Shown: positions 24,196-35,441 of the stretch, in pieces
Layout of the letters: every line of letters begins with the position of its first letter
Position numbering within the stretch: the first letter of the stretch is position 1
Source of the DNA: Phymorhynchus buccinoides
Taxonomy: Eukaryota; Mollusca; Gastropoda; Neogastropoda; Raphitomidae
Assembly: GCA_017654935.2 (NCBI GenBank)
Contig: CM065697.1
Span: 46,409,693 to 46,473,692 of the forward strand
Direction of reading: 5' to 3'
DNA length: 64,000 nucleotides
Notes under the pieces: model-generated
Seen by the model: the letters and a program-made list of their open reading frames with translations, nothing else
Database searches by the model: none
What the model was told of the DNA's origin: nothing
Program-made: the position numbers and the translations under genes

Positions 24196-24373
24196 CTGTA
24201 TTTTTCGGACTTTAAGGCGCACCTGCTTATAAGGCGTGCCCCCCAAATTTTACACAAAATTCAGATTTTGTTATAGCATTTTCTTACTATTTTGTTAGTC
24301 ATATGATAAGGCGCAGGGGTCTTACTCTTAGTCGGGGAAAAAAAGTATTGCCTTATAGTCAGAAAAATATGGT
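24196..24373. mobile_element. MITE family R5 (TTTTTCGGACTTTAAGGCGC ends)
   Basis: About 175 bp. The left end has TATTTTTCGGACTTTAAGGC and the right end TTGCCTTATAGTCAGAAAAA. A sister copy at 37903-38077 is inserted inside an R4 element. Confidence 0.75.
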
Positions 24374-24520
24374 AACTATCTCTTAGACGCATAGCGGCAG
24401 CATGACGCATCTGAGCTCATGTGACAGGAAACTGTTTGAGCAATCAACAAAGAAAACTTGTTTTTTTTACGTGTCTTTCTTTTCAAGTGCGATCAATATC
24501 AATTTCATAACATTAGTAGA

Positions 24521-24645
24521 GTGTAGAGTATTAGAGTGGCACAGTGGTAACGCGTTCGCTTCGTGTCAAGTAAACCCGAGTTCGAACCTGGGTACAGGGG
24601 ATTTTTCCTCTCACTTTGCACTAGGCCTTACGGTCTGAATGTGGA

Positions 24646-24676
<31 letters not shown>

Positions 24677-24911
24677 CGTGTGCCCATGCACTTAGCACAT
24701 GTTAAACCCAGTGGCAACGAAAAAGTTGTTATTTGGTCAAAATTTACCCCCCCCCCCCCCCCCCCTTTCATTCCTCATCAATCGCACAAAAAATCGTGCA
24801 CTTTTTTTTTTAAATGGCAGGCCTCTGGCTTCGACGCACTCTCCAGGTGGGAGCAACCCGAATTTCACAGAGATGCCTCTGTGACTATAAAGCACCTAAT
24901 ACCTAATACTA
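24521..24911 (+). mobile_element. tRNA-derived SINE, copy 2
   Basis: Same family as 6019-6417: head with GTGGCACAGTGGTAACGCG and GAGTTCGAACCTGGG, body with GCAACGAAAAAGTTGTTATT and a C-run, tail ACCTAATACCTAATAC. Confidence 0.85.
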
Positions 24912-25022
24912 GAGGGCTTATGTTTGCTTTTGAGAGCAAGCATGTCAGGATTCTCCCCCTAAACAATCATTTGCAAGTTATTCAATATTAAAATTTTTCC
25001 ATAACATTATTTTTCCCTCCAG

Positions 25023-25291
25023 GTGGCGACCGAGGCGTACCGCCACCTCCTGCGCAGCAGCGTGAGCGACCCACGCACCGTGTGGAACAGCGCCCGGCGC
25101 AGGCTCCAGGCGGAGCACGACTTTGCCCACTTCCTGGAGCTGTTTGGCTCGGAGCAGGCGCGCAAGGAGTTCCGGCGCCACATCAAGCACCTGCGCGAGG
25201 AGCAGATCCGCGTGCGCGAGCACCACTACCTACAGCAGCTGCCGCGCCTGCTGCGGCACTACCTCCCCACCGTGGATGCCGTCTCTGAAAA
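25023..25291 (+). CDS. ARHGAP35: p190 RhoGAP, visible exon 4: FF domain 1
   Basis: Acceptor TTTTTCCCTCCAG, 89 codons plus two bases, donor AAA|GTGAGC (phase 2). Contains RTVWNSARRRLQAEHDFAHF and FGSEQARKEFRRHIKHLREE, matching the helical first FF domain, which in p190 binds the transcription factor TFII-I in mammals. Very GC-rich. It joins exon 5 as SEK-GWSTIQ. Confidence 0.93.
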
Positions 25292-25370
25292 GTGAGCGTG
25301 GTGGATGGGGGGTATTTCAGGAAGTTTTAAAGCCAAGCCAGCAGGGCAGGGGATGTTCTAACTGTACTCT

Positions 25371-25920
25371 CAGGCATGAAAGAATTCTGTGTTTAGCGGA
25401 AAATCCGCGGAATTTTTTGCAAACTGCCGCGGAAAAAAAATTGCCGCGTAAAGGAACGATCTTGTCGTATTCTTATATCTACAAGTCTCTATTTGGCGAT
25501 TCTGAAACTGGTTAACTGGAAGTTGCTTTAGCTCACTCGCTTCATTTGTGTGAAAGAAGGCGAAATGAGTAGCTCCCGCTCAACAAAAGTAGCGATGTTA
25601 GCTGAAAATGTGGGTGGAAGGATATTTGTGCCGACCAAATTTTCGGAATAGATTATACCCCCTCCCTGCGGAACAAAACTTGTGATGTGAGTTAGGTGAA
25701 AAGGTGGTTGGAAACAATTTTGGGGGAACGTTCTGGCCCCCGCTGAACAAAACTTCGGACGTTAGTTGAAAATCCGGGTGGAAGGATTGTTCTCGGCAGA
25801 AAAAAAAATCTCATTCTGTGATGTTTGAAAGATGTTTGTGCTGGAAATAAAATTTTTGGAACGTTCTGCCCCCCCCCCCCCACTCTCCTCTTTTTTAATC
25901 TTCATCCACTTTCATGCCTG
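25371..25920. mobile_element. Element with CAGGCATGAAAG ends
   Basis: About 550 bp with terminal inverted repeats CAGGCATGAAAG / CTTTCATGCCTG. The inside contains repeated GGAACGTTCTG(C)CCCC and AACAAAACTT motifs and no usable ORF. The terminal CAGG suggests hAT or a related superfamily. Confidence 0.65.
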
Positions 25921-26277
25921 ACTCTTAGTGACGTGAGATTTCTCAGGAAATTTCCCGATTTCAGGTAGTTTTAAAGCCAGCAGGGCTGTTCTTGAGATAA
26001 GTGTAAATCCACTGAGGAATGGGAGAGAGGGGGGTGGGGGGGTGGGGGGGGGTTGTAGACTGGGAGTGGCTGATGGAAGCATGAACGAATCAATCATGCC
26101 CCAGTTTCCACTCAAATCTACAAGCCAATCCAGCATGTTCTTCCCATTCAGTTGAAGCCCACTTCCAACAGCCACTTCATTAACCCCTTCACTGCCACAG
26201 CCATTTTGAATTCATATTGGGGGTACTTATAAAATAAATAAAAAATCTATCAGGAACAAACCACAGTTCTTTTCTTT

Positions 26278-26520
26278 TGTGTTCCCAGGCCATATAGCCA
26301 TAATGGGTAAGGTGTCCGGTTTTCAGTTTTCATTAGTCTCCCCGGTGCGTAAAGCAGACACATTCCGATTTCGAAGGAGCTCAAATTTTTTTTTGGTGAA
26401 AGATTTTTTAGAAGATAAGTTCAATAAGTCAGAAAGATAGATAGATGATAGAAAGCAAAGGGAAAAGGCAGAGTCAAAGAGAGTGGCAGATTAGGGGAAG
26501 TTCCTAACACAGCGTGTGTG
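26278..26520 (+). repeat. Dispersed repeat R1 (copy)
   Basis: Starts GTGTTCCCAGGCCATATAGC and ends near AGATTAGGGGAAGTTCC. It directly precedes the array over the exon 5 acceptor. Confidence 0.7.
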
Positions 26521-27560
26521 ATATCATCCCAGGGGCTGGTCCACCATTCAGCGCGTGATGTGGACCCACCCCGACTTCCCGTCGCACTTTGTGGAGGTGT
26601 CTCCCTCCCTCCCTCTATCTCTCCCTCTCTCTCTCTCCCTGTCTCTCCCTCCCTCCCTCCCTCTGTCTCTCTAATCTAACACAGCATGTGTGATGTCATT
26701 CCAGGGGCTGGTCAACCATTGAGCGCGTGATGCGATCCCACCCGGACTTCCCGTCGCACATTGTGGAGGTGTCTCCCTCCCTCCCTCTCCCTCTCTCTCT
26801 CCCTCTCCCTCCCTCCCTCTCTCTCTCTCCCTCTCTCTCCCTCCCTCCCTCCCTCTGTCTCTCTAATCTAACACAGCATGTGTGATGTCATTCCAGGGGC
26901 TGGTCAACCATTCAGCGCATGATGCGGACCCACGCGGACTTCCCGTCGCACTTCGTGGAGGTCTCTCCCTCCCTTTCTCTCTCCCTCCCTCCCTCCCTCT
27001 CCCTCCCTCCCTCCCCTCCCCTCTCTCCCTCTCTCTCTCCCTCCCTCCCTCCCTCACTCCCTCCCTCCCTCCCTCTGTCTCTCTAATCTAACACAGCGTG
27101 TGTGATGTCGTCCCAGGGGCTGGTCCACCATCCAGCGCGTGATGCGGACCCACGCGGACTTCCCGTCGCACTTCGTGGAGGTCTCCCTCCCTTTCTCTCT
27201 CCCTCCCTCCCTCACTCTCCCTCCCTCCCTCCCCCTCCTCTCCCTCTCTCTCCTCCCTCCCCCTCCCTCCCTCCCTCCCTCCCTCTCCCTCTGTCTCTCT
27301 AATCTAACACAGCGTGTGTGATGTCGTCCCAGGGGGCTGGTCCACCATTCAGCGCGTGATGCGGACCCACGCAGACTTCCCGTCGCACTTCGTGGAGGTC
27401 TCTCCCTCCCTTTCTCTCTCCCTCCCTCCCTCTCTCCCTCCCTCCCTCCCTCTGTCTCTCTAATCTAACACAGCGTGTGTGATGTCATTCCAGGGGCTGG
27501 TCGACCATTCAGCGCGTGATGCGGACCCACCCTGACTTCCCGTCGCACTTTGTGGAGGTG
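26500..27560. repeat. Array spanning the exon 5 acceptor (6 copies)
   Basis: Six copies, starting near 26520, 26690, 26880, 27100, 27315 and 27480, of an acceptor (TGTGATGTCATTCCAG), the first about 66 nt of exon 5 (GGGCTGGTC... to ...GTGGAGGT) and a CTCC/CTCT-rich tract. Unit length is about 170-220 bp because the tract varies. Only the last copy continues into the full exon. The decoy copy near 27332 has an extra G, which would shift the frame if used. The pyrimidine tract of one copy serves the next acceptor. Confidence 0.9.
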
Positions 27561-27712
27561 TGCCCCCAGGGGGAGACGTGGAAGCAGACGGAGGACTTCC
27601 TGGACAACACGGAGGAGAAGCGCATCCCCCTCGACCTCCTCGCCTCCCCTGAGGCGGAGGGCTGCTTCCGGAGTCACCTCTCAACACTCCACCAGCAGTA
27701 CAGGAAGAAAGA
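27494..27712 (+). CDS. ARHGAP35: p190 RhoGAP, visible exon 5: FF domain 2
   Basis: One base completes Lys, then GWSTIQRVMRTHPDFPSHFV and onward to RIPLDLLASPEAEGCFRSHL and STLHQQYRKK. It ends AAAGA|GTCAGT (phase 2), which joins exon 6 as KKE-LQRQF. It aligns with the second FF domain of p190 (vertebrate ...ERIPFDLMDTV). Both ends lie in tandem arrays: five decoy copies before the acceptor and about sixteen after the donor. Confidence 0.93.
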
Positions 27713-29520
27713 GTCAGTATTGTCAGTGTTATGTAATGTGTATCGTGTTGCTATGATGATGTGTAGGCTGAAGGCTGCCTCCGGAGTCACCTCTCAACAC
27801 TCCACCAGCAGCACAGGAAGAAAGAGTCAGTATTGTCAGTGTTATGTAATGTGTATCGTGTTGCTATGATGATGTGTAGGCTGAGGGCTGCTTCCGGAGT
27901 CACCTCTCAACACTCCACCAGCAGTACAGGAAGAAAGAGTCAGTATTGTCAGTGTTATGTAATGTGTATCGTGTTGCTATGATGATGTGTAGGCTGAAGG
28001 CTGCCTCCGGAGTCACCTCTCAACACTCCACCAGCAGCACAGGAAGAAAGAGTCAGTATTGTCAGTGTTATGTAATGTGTATCGTGTTGCTATGATGATG
28101 TGTAGGCTGAGGGCTGCTTCCGGAGTCACCTCTCAACACTCCACCAGCAGTACAGGAAGAAAGAGTCAGTATTGTCAGTGTTATGTAATGTGTATCGTGT
28201 TGTTATGATGATGTGTAGGCTGAGGGCTGCTTCCGGAGTCACCTCTCAACACTCCACCAGCAGTACAGGAAGAAAGAGTCAGTATTGTCAGTGTTATGTA
28301 ATGTGTATCGTGTTGCTATGATGATGTGTAGGCTGAGGGCTGCTTCCGGAGTCACCTCTCAACACTCCACCAGCAGTACAGGAAGAAAGAGTCAGTATTG
28401 TCAGTGTTATGTAATGTGTATCGTGTTGTTATGATGATGTGTAGGCTGAGGGCTGCTTCCGGAGTCACCTCTCAACACTCCACCAGCAGTACAGGAAGAA
28501 AGAGTCAGTATTGTCAGTGTTATGTAATGTGTATCGTGTTGCTATGATGATGTGTAGGCTGAAGGCTGCCTCCGGAGTCACTTCTCAACACTCCACCAGC
28601 AGCACAGGAAGAAAGAGTCAGTATTGTCAGTGTTATGTAATGTGTATCGTGTTGCTATGATGATGTGTAGGCTGAGGGCTGCTTCCGGAGTCACCTCTCA
28701 ACACTCCACCAGCAGTACAGGAAGAAAGAGTCAGTATTGTCAGTGTTATGTAATGACTGTGTATCGTGTTGCTATGATGATGTGTAGGCTGAGGGCTGCT
28801 TCCGGATTCACCTCTCAACACTCCACCAACAGCTCAGGAAGAAAGTGGAATTATTATTAGTGTTATTATGTTGTTATTACTAAAATTATATATGATAGGC
28901 TGAGGGCTGCCTCCGGAGTCACCTCTCTACACTCCAGCAGCACAGGAAGAAAGAGTGAGTGGAGATATTGTTAGAGTAATTATTGTTGTTATTATTGTGA
29001 TACTTAGGCAGAGGGCAGCTTCCGGAGTCACCTCTCCACACTCCACCAGCAGCACAGGAAGAAAGAGTGAGTGGAGATATTGTTAGTGTTGTTGTTGTCG
29101 TTATTATTGTGATACTTAGGCACAGGGCTGCTTCCGGAGTCACCTCTCAACACTCCACCAGCAGCACAGGAAGAAAGAGTGAGTGGAGTTATTGTTTAGT
29201 GTTGTTGTCGTTATTATTGTAATACTTAGGCACAGGGCTGCTTCAGGAGTCACCTCTCAACACTCCACCAGCAGCACAGGAAGAAAGGGTGAGTGGAGAT
29301 ATTATTAGAGTAATTATTGTTGTTATTATTGTGATACTTAGGCAGAGAGCTGCTTGAGGAGTCACCTCTCTACACTCCACCAGCAGCACAGGAAGAAAGA
29401 GTGAGTGGAGATATTATTAGTGTTGTTGTTGTCGTTATTATTGTGATACTTAGGCACAGGGCTGCTTCCGGAGTCACCTCACTTCCCTGCCCCAGCAGCA
29501 CAGGAAGAAAGAGTGAGTGG
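27652..29520. repeat. Array spanning the exon 5 donor (~17 copies)
   Basis: The last ~59 nt of exon 5, its donor and about 55 bp of intron repeat with a period of about 113 bp. The first ten or eleven copies are nearly identical, alternating in a few sites (for example CAGTACAGG or CAGCACAGG). From about 28860 units diverge and carry GTGAGT instead of GTCAGT. Each unit also has an AG (GATGTGTAG or ACTTAG) just before the exon-like part, so each could act as a tiny cassette exon. Confidence 0.92.
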
Positions 29521-29817
29521 CATTCAGTAGCAGTAGTGGTAAATTAAGTAGTAGGCGTTGTAGCCTTAGTAGAACTGGAAGAAGTAGTGGCAGTTGCAGT
29601 AATAGACGATTTTCAGAAAATAAATAAGGGAGGGCATTCAGTGAAAATTAGAGAAAATAAGGTAATTTCAAAATTACCTAAGCCTGGCAGTTATGTTATT
29701 AGCATAACAACAATATTAATGCTTTTTATTATTATCATTTTGTTCATTCACCCGGGGCAGTGTGTGGATGCCTCGTGCCTGGAAGACCTCGCCCCCTCCA
29801 CGAGCCTTTCGCTGTTG

Positions 29818-30115
29818 GGATACCGGGGGATCTTATACAAATAGTTCCCTAACCTTCTGGAAGTTCTGTGCTTGTAACTTCCTCTAATCTGTCACTCTCT
29901 TTGACTCAGCCTTTTCTCTTTGCTTACTGTCATCCACTATCTTTCTGATTTATTGGCCCATTCTCCTGCCTTTAAAAAAAAAAAATCTTCCAAATAATGT
30001 TCTCCTTTGAGCTCCGAAATCGGAATGTGTTGGCTGTATGCAACAGGGAGACCAGTGAAAGCCATTAGCTTATCCACTTTTGCCTTATGGCCTGGGAATG
30101 CAGAAGAAGAAGTTC
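29818..30115 (-). repeat. Dispersed repeat R1 (copy)
   Basis: GGGATACCGGGGGATCTTA through CCTGGGAATGCAGAAGAAG, full length with its GAAGAAG tail, just upstream of visible exon 6. Confidence 0.75.
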
Positions 30116-30210
30116 ATTCACTGATTCATTTAAGACGAAAATTTGGGGGTTTATTTCTTTATCATCATCTTGTGTAGCTTTTAGTTCAATTATCGCTTCC
30201 TTTGTGGCAG

Positions 30211-30397
30211 ACTTCAACGTCAGTTCAAGAAGCTGCTGGAGGAGAATCTTCAGGTGAGCGTGGGCCGTCCGCTGAGTGAGACCTACGTGTTTCTGGTGGG
30301 GAAGGAGTGCTACACGGGGCTGGACGACAGCGAGCGAGCCATGGTCTACGAGGAACACCAGCAGGAGCTGAAGACCAGAGCAAGACACGCCTTTCAG
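30211..30397 (+). CDS. ARHGAP35: p190 RhoGAP, visible exon 6: FF domain 3
   Basis: Acceptor CTTTGTGGCAG; one base completes Glu, then LQRQFKKLLEENLQVSVGRP and KECYTGLDDSERAMVYEEHQ, ending HAFQ|GTATTT (phase 0). It matches the third FF domain of p190 and continues directly into ELLWEHSDLF of exon 7. Confidence 0.93.
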
Positions 30398-30497
30398 GTA
30401 TTTCACCTAATACATGGGTGCTACTCTTTCATTTTTACACTCATTTCAGTATTTTTAATTTCACCAGAAACTGAATTTCATTTTTTTTTAATCCCCC

Positions 30498-30529
<32 letters not shown>

Positions 30530-30659
30530 GATCACAAGCGATTTGGGGCGTTTTGAACTTGGTGGTTCTGTTTTGGAAGTTTACAAAGGCTTATCAGACT
30601 CAACCTGTCTCTGTCTATCATTTTAACTGTCTGTCTGTCTGTCTGGTTATATCTCTCTC

Positions 30660-30780
30660 TTAAGTTGCCCCCCTGAATCGTCGGACGGGGCTCTGCCCCT
30701 GTACCCCGCCGGGGGGCCATGGGTCCCTGGACCCCTGCCTTTCAGTGTTTTTCATTTTGGGGAGTTGCACCCAAGTAGTA
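30660..30780. repeat. GC-rich element fragment
   Basis: The block with GGGGCTCTGCCCCTGTACCC and GGTCCCTGGACCCCTG resembles parts of the element at 44895-45216 and the fragment at 54925-54990. It is flanked by a C-run at 30491-30518. Confidence 0.5.
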
Positions 30781-30844
30781 TTGTAATGTTTATTCAGTTT
30801 TTCTCACTTTCCTTTTTGCCCTTCCATTTCTTTTCCATTCGTTC

Positions 30845-32745
30845 TTCTTCAGGGCCTTCCAGTGGTATTGGTCTCATACCGATCATTCTGAATCTTGCTT
30901 CTCTGTCAAGGAGTGGGTTTTCTCTCTCAATTACTTCCCCTTCCATTTCTTTTCCATTCGTTCTTCTTCAGGGCCTTCCAGTGGTATTGGTCTCATACCG
31001 ATCATTCTGAATCTTGCTTCTCTGTCAAGGAGTGGGTTTTCTCTCTCAATTACTTCCCCTTCCATTTCTTTTCCATTCGTTCTTCTTCAGGGCCTTCCAG
31101 TGGTATTGGTCTCATACCGATCATTCTGAATCTTGCTTCTCTGTCAAGGAGTGGGTTTTCTCTCTCAATTACTTCCCCTTCCATTTCTTTTCCGTTCGTT
31201 CTTCTTCAGGGCCTTCCAGTGGTATTGGTCTCATACCGATCATTCTGAATCTTGCTTCTCTGTCAAGGAGTGGGTTTTCTCTCTCAATTACTTCCCCTTC
31301 CATTTCTTTTCCGTTCGTTCTTCTTCAGGGCCTTCCAGTGGTATTGGTCTCATACCGATCATTCTGAATCTTGCTTCTCTGTCAAGGAGTGGGTTTTCTC
31401 TCTCAATTACTTCCCCTTCCATTTCTTTTCCATTCGTTCTTCTTCAGGGCCTTCCAGTGGTATTGGTCTCATACCGATCATTCTGAATCTTGCTTCTCTG
31501 TCAAGGAGTGGGTTTTCTCTCTCAATTACTTCCCCTTCCATTTCTTTTCCATTCGTTCTTCTTCAGGGCCTTCCAGTGGTATTGGTCTCATACCGATCAT
31601 TCTGAATCTTGCTTCTCTGTCAAGGAGTGGGTTTTCTCTCTCAATTACTTCCCCTTCCATTTCTTTTCCGTTCGTTCTTCTTCAGGGCCTTCCAGTGGTA
31701 TTGGTCTCATACCGATCATTCTGAATCTTGCTTCTCTGTCAAGGAGTGGGTTTTCTCTCTCAATTACTTCCCCTTCCATTTCTTTTCCGTTCGTTCTTCT
31801 TCAGGGCCTTCCAGTGGTATTGGTCTCATACCGATCATTCTGAATCTTGCTTCTCTGTCAAGGAGTGGGTTTTCTCTCTCAATTACTTCCCCTTCCATTT
31901 CTTTTCCATTCGTTCTTCTTCAGGGCCTTCCAGTGGTATTGGTCTCATACCGATCATTCTGAATCTTGCTTCTCTGTCAAGGAGTGGGTTTTCTCTCTCA
32001 ATTACTTCCCCTTCCATTTCTTTTCCGTTCGTTCTTCTTCAGGGCCTTCCAGTGGTATTGGTCTCATACCGATCATTCTGAATCTTGCTTCTCTGTCAAG
32101 GAGTGGGTTTTCTCTCTCAATTACTTCCCCTTCCATTTCTTTTCCGTTCGTTCTTCTTCAGGGCCTTCCAGTGGTATTGGTCTCATACCGATCATTCTGA
32201 ATCTTGCTTCTCTGTCAAGGAGTGGGTTTTCTCTCTCAATTACTTCCCCTTCCATTTCTTTTCCGTTCGTTCTTCTTCAGGGCCTTCCAGTGGTATTGGT
32301 CTCATACCGATCATTCTGAATCTTGCTTCTCTGTCAAGGAGTGGGTTTTCTCTCTCAATTACTTCCCCTTCCATTTCTTTTCCGTTCGTTCTTCTTCAGG
32401 GCCTTCCAGTGGTATTGGTCTCATACCGATCATTCTGAATCTTGCTTCTCTGTCAAGGAGTGGGTTTTTTCTCTCAATTGCTTCCCCTCCATTTCTTTTC
32501 CGTTCGTTCTTCTTCAGGGCCTTCCAGTGGTATTGGTCTCATACCGATCATTCTGAATCTTGCTTCTCTGTCAAGGAGTGGGTTTTTTCTCTCAATTGCT
32601 TCCCCTCCATTTCTTTTCCGTTCGTTCTTCTTCAGGGCCTTCCAGTGGTATTGGTCTCATACCGATCATTCTGAATCTTGCTTCTCTGTCAAGGAGTGGG
32701 TTTTTTCTCTCAATTGCTTCCCCTCCATTTCTTTTTAACTTTCAT
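30845..32745. repeat. 119-bp tandem array (16 copies)
   Basis: About sixteen units of 119 bp (118 bp in the last few), nearly identical apart from CCATTCG/CCGTTCG variants. Each unit ends CCATTCGTTCTTCTTCAG followed by GGCCTTCC, which is a good pyrimidine tract plus AG. Three units equal 357 bp, so a staggered set of long + strand ORFs (MLLCQGVGF...) appears. These are by-products. It lies in the intron between visible exons 6 and 7 and has no similarity to either exon. Confidence 0.95.
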
Positions 32746-33289
32746 TTTTTGACTGTGCCATCTTCTAGAGTACTGATGAGTCTGCGCATTGGCTGGGTCA
32801 ATGCTCCCCCCCCCGTAAAATCGTGGAGATTCTAAAGAAATCATGCCATGCTTGCGTCACGTTTTCCAATGACGTTTATTTCAAAATTATAACATCAACT
32901 TAGAAATGTGTGCATTCCTATGAGCATAGCTTCATACCAATAAAAGAAATATCTGTTAAAAACAAAGGTAGAATGACTCAAGAATTTAACATATGGATGG
33001 AACACAGTATGAAAGAATATAATATTTTGTACAGAAAATCGATTTTCCTCAACTACCATGCCTGAAAACTACCAGAAGAGACCTTTCTGTTCTGATTTGT
33101 GCAGGGCACACTTTCAGTTGATTTAAAATCTTTTCCTTCCAAAACCTTCAGTCTTTTAGCTTGATTGAAACACCGCCCCACCCCACCCCTTTTTGTGTGT
33201 GCACCATGTTGCTGTTGAACATGTACTGGGGCAGTGGGTGGATGCCTCGTGCTTCCATACGGGGAGCTGGACGACCCCGCCCCCTCCAC

Positions 33290-33870
33290 GAGTCTCTCCC
33301 TGTGGGGATACCGGGGGGTCTTTTGTAAAAAATAGTTCCCCCACCTTCTGGAAGTTCTGTGCTTGTAACTTCCTTTAATCTGTGCCACTCTCTTTGACTC
33401 TGCCTTTTCCCTTTGCTTTCTGTCATCGACTATCTTTCTGATTTATTGGCCCATTCTGTTGCCTTTAACTCTTTCATTGCCACTGTCGCCTCTTGGCACC
33501 ACAATGATTTAACACCCATGTCACTAAAAGGCATCAAATGAGGGTCTGGTATTCAGTGACCTTATGTTCTTAATTTTGGGAAGTAAGGATAGGCCCTATT
33601 TTATGCATGTCACAGAGGAATCCCCAGTATTCCAGACAAAATCTTTTCTCTACCCAGGTAAGTTTAATGGTAAATTTTGGCTGAGGAATGGCTAGCGTTG
33701 AAAGGGTTAAAAAAAAATCTTTCAAATAATTTTTCTTTCAGCTCCTCCAAAATTTGAATGTGTCGGCTGTACGCAGCGGGGAGACCAGTGAAAACTGAAA
33801 ACCGGACACATACATACCTTATCCATTATGGCCATATGGCCTGGGAACGCAGAAGAAGAAAGAAGAAGAA
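33290..33870 (-). repeat. R1 copy with an R2 MITE inserted
   Basis: The two R1 halves (33290-33466 and 33713-33870) are separated by an R2 MITE at 33467-33712 with ends AACTCTTTCATTGCCA and TTGAAAGGGTTAA. The nesting shows R2 moved after R1 was in place. Confidence 0.75.
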
Positions 33871-33939
33871 CATGTACAAGTATTTACTTTTGAACCAGCT
33901 GTGAACTAACATGTGCATTACATTGTTTGTAATTTTCAG

Positions 33940-34046
33940 GAACTGCTGTGGGAGCACTCAGACCTGTTCTGGAAGATGAGCGCTACCCAGAGGTTGACAG
34001 GGGAAGACCTGTCTGCCATCAGTACTGCACTGCAGCAGGACGAGAG
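33940..34046 (+). CDS. ARHGAP35: p190 RhoGAP, visible exon 7: start of FF domain 4
   Basis: Acceptor TGTAATTTTCAG, then ELLWEHSDLFWKMSATQRLT and GEDLSAISTALQQDE, ending at GAGAG|GTGGGT (phase 2). Vertebrate p190 has the matching ELLLEYSELFYEL segment. It joins exon 8 to give QQDER-YRQLNR. Confidence 0.92.
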
Positions 34047-34202
34047 GTGGGTGTTGAGAGAGAGAGAGAATGAATGAGTGGGAGGTGGAGTCCTAATGAC
34101 AAGTTTGTGCCGGCAATCAAGGCCATGCGCCCACATGCTTTATCTTTTGAGTGTTTTGTGCAAAACCAAAACGATTTGTTGTTCATGCATTAGCTAATTA
34201 AG

Positions 34203-35330
34203 AATCCTGACTCTCCTGTGGTTTGTTTCTGTGCACAGGTATGGTCAGCTGAACCACATGGTGGGTGAATCTTGACTCTCCTGTGATTTGTTCCTGTGCG
34301 CAGGTATCGTCAGCTGAACCGCATGGAGGATGAATCCTGACTCCTGTGGTTTGTTCCTGTGTGCAGGTATCATCAGCTGAACCGCATGGAGGATGAATCC
34401 TGACTCTCCTGTGGTTTGTTCCTGTGCGCAGGTATCGTCAGCTGAACCGCATGGTGGATGAATCCTGACTCTCCTGTGGTTTGTTCCTGTGCACAGGTAT
34501 CGTCAGCTGAACCGCATGGTGGATGAATCGTGAATCCTCACTCTCCTGTGGTTTGTTCCTGTGCACAGGTATCGTCAGCTGAACCGCATGGTGGATGAAT
34601 CGTGAATCCTCACTCTCCTGTGGTTTGTTCCTGTGCGCAGGTATTGTCAGCTGAATTGCATGGTGGATGAATCGTGAATCCTGACTCTCCTGTGGTTTGT
34701 TCCTGTGCGCAGGTATCGTCAGCTGAACCGCATGGTGGATGAATCGTGAATCCTGACTCTCCTGTGGTTTGTTCCTGTGCGCAGGTATTGTCAGCTGAAC
34801 CGTGCGGAGGAAGAATCGTGAATCCTGACTCTACTGTGGTTTGTTCCTGTGCGCAGGTATCGTCAGCTGAACCGCATGGTGGATGAATCGTGAATCCTGA
34901 CTCTCCTGTGGTTTGTTCCTGTGCGCAGGTATCGTCAGCTGAACCGCATGGTGGATGAATCGTGAATCCTGACTCTCCTGTGGTTTGTTCCTGTGCGCAG
35001 GTATTGTCAGCTGAACCGTGCGGAGGAAGAATCGTGAATCCTGACTCTACTGTGGTTTGTTCCTGTGCGCAGGTATCGTCAGCTGAACCGCATGGTGGAT
35101 GAATCGTGAATCCTGACTCTCCTGTGGTTTGTTCCTGTGCGCAGGTATTGTCAGCTGAACCGCATGGTGGATGAATCGTGAATCCTGACTCTCCTGTGGT
35201 TTGTTCCTGTGCGCAGGTATTGTCAGCTGAACCGTGCGGAGGAAGAATCGTGAATCCTGACTCTCCTGTGGTTTGTTCCTGTGCGCAGGTATCGTCAGCT
35301 GAACCGTGCGGAGGAGGAGAGGAAGGTGAT
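34203..35330. repeat. Array spanning the exon 8 acceptor (16 copies)
   Basis: Sixteen copies with a period of about 64 bp at first, then 72 bp, each with TTTGTTCCTGTGCGCAG|GTAT and the first ~25-35 nt of exon 8 (CGTCAGCTGAACCG). Only the copy ending at 35288 leads into the full exon. Many decoys carry a TGA a few codons in (GTGGATGAATCGTGA), so using one would normally truncate the protein. Three copies read CGTGCGGAGGA like the real exon, as if formed later. Confidence 0.93.
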
Positions 35331-35441
35331 GATCCTCAACCACCTGGGCTTCCTGCAGTGTCCCTCCAGGGACCGCTGCTACTACAGGGACTCCTGCATC
35401 GACAACCAGTTGTTGCAGTTGCTGGCTCTGTACTCCTCCAG
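35289..35441 (+). CDS. ARHGAP35: p190 RhoGAP, visible exon 8: end of FF domain 4
   Basis: One base completes Arg, then YRQLNRAEEERKVMILNHLG and FLQCPSRDRCYYRDSCIDNQ, LLQLLALYSS, ending TCCAG|GTATGT (phase 2). Corresponds to the vertebrate segment between FF4 and the first pseudoGTPase domain, which also has a Cys-containing stretch. The exon is embedded on both sides in tandem arrays built from its own ends. Confidence 0.93.

Noticed and set aside
30765..32835. Ladder of 117-codon ORFs
   Set aside because: Produced by the 119-bp array, because three units make 357 bp; no start context, splice support or protein character.
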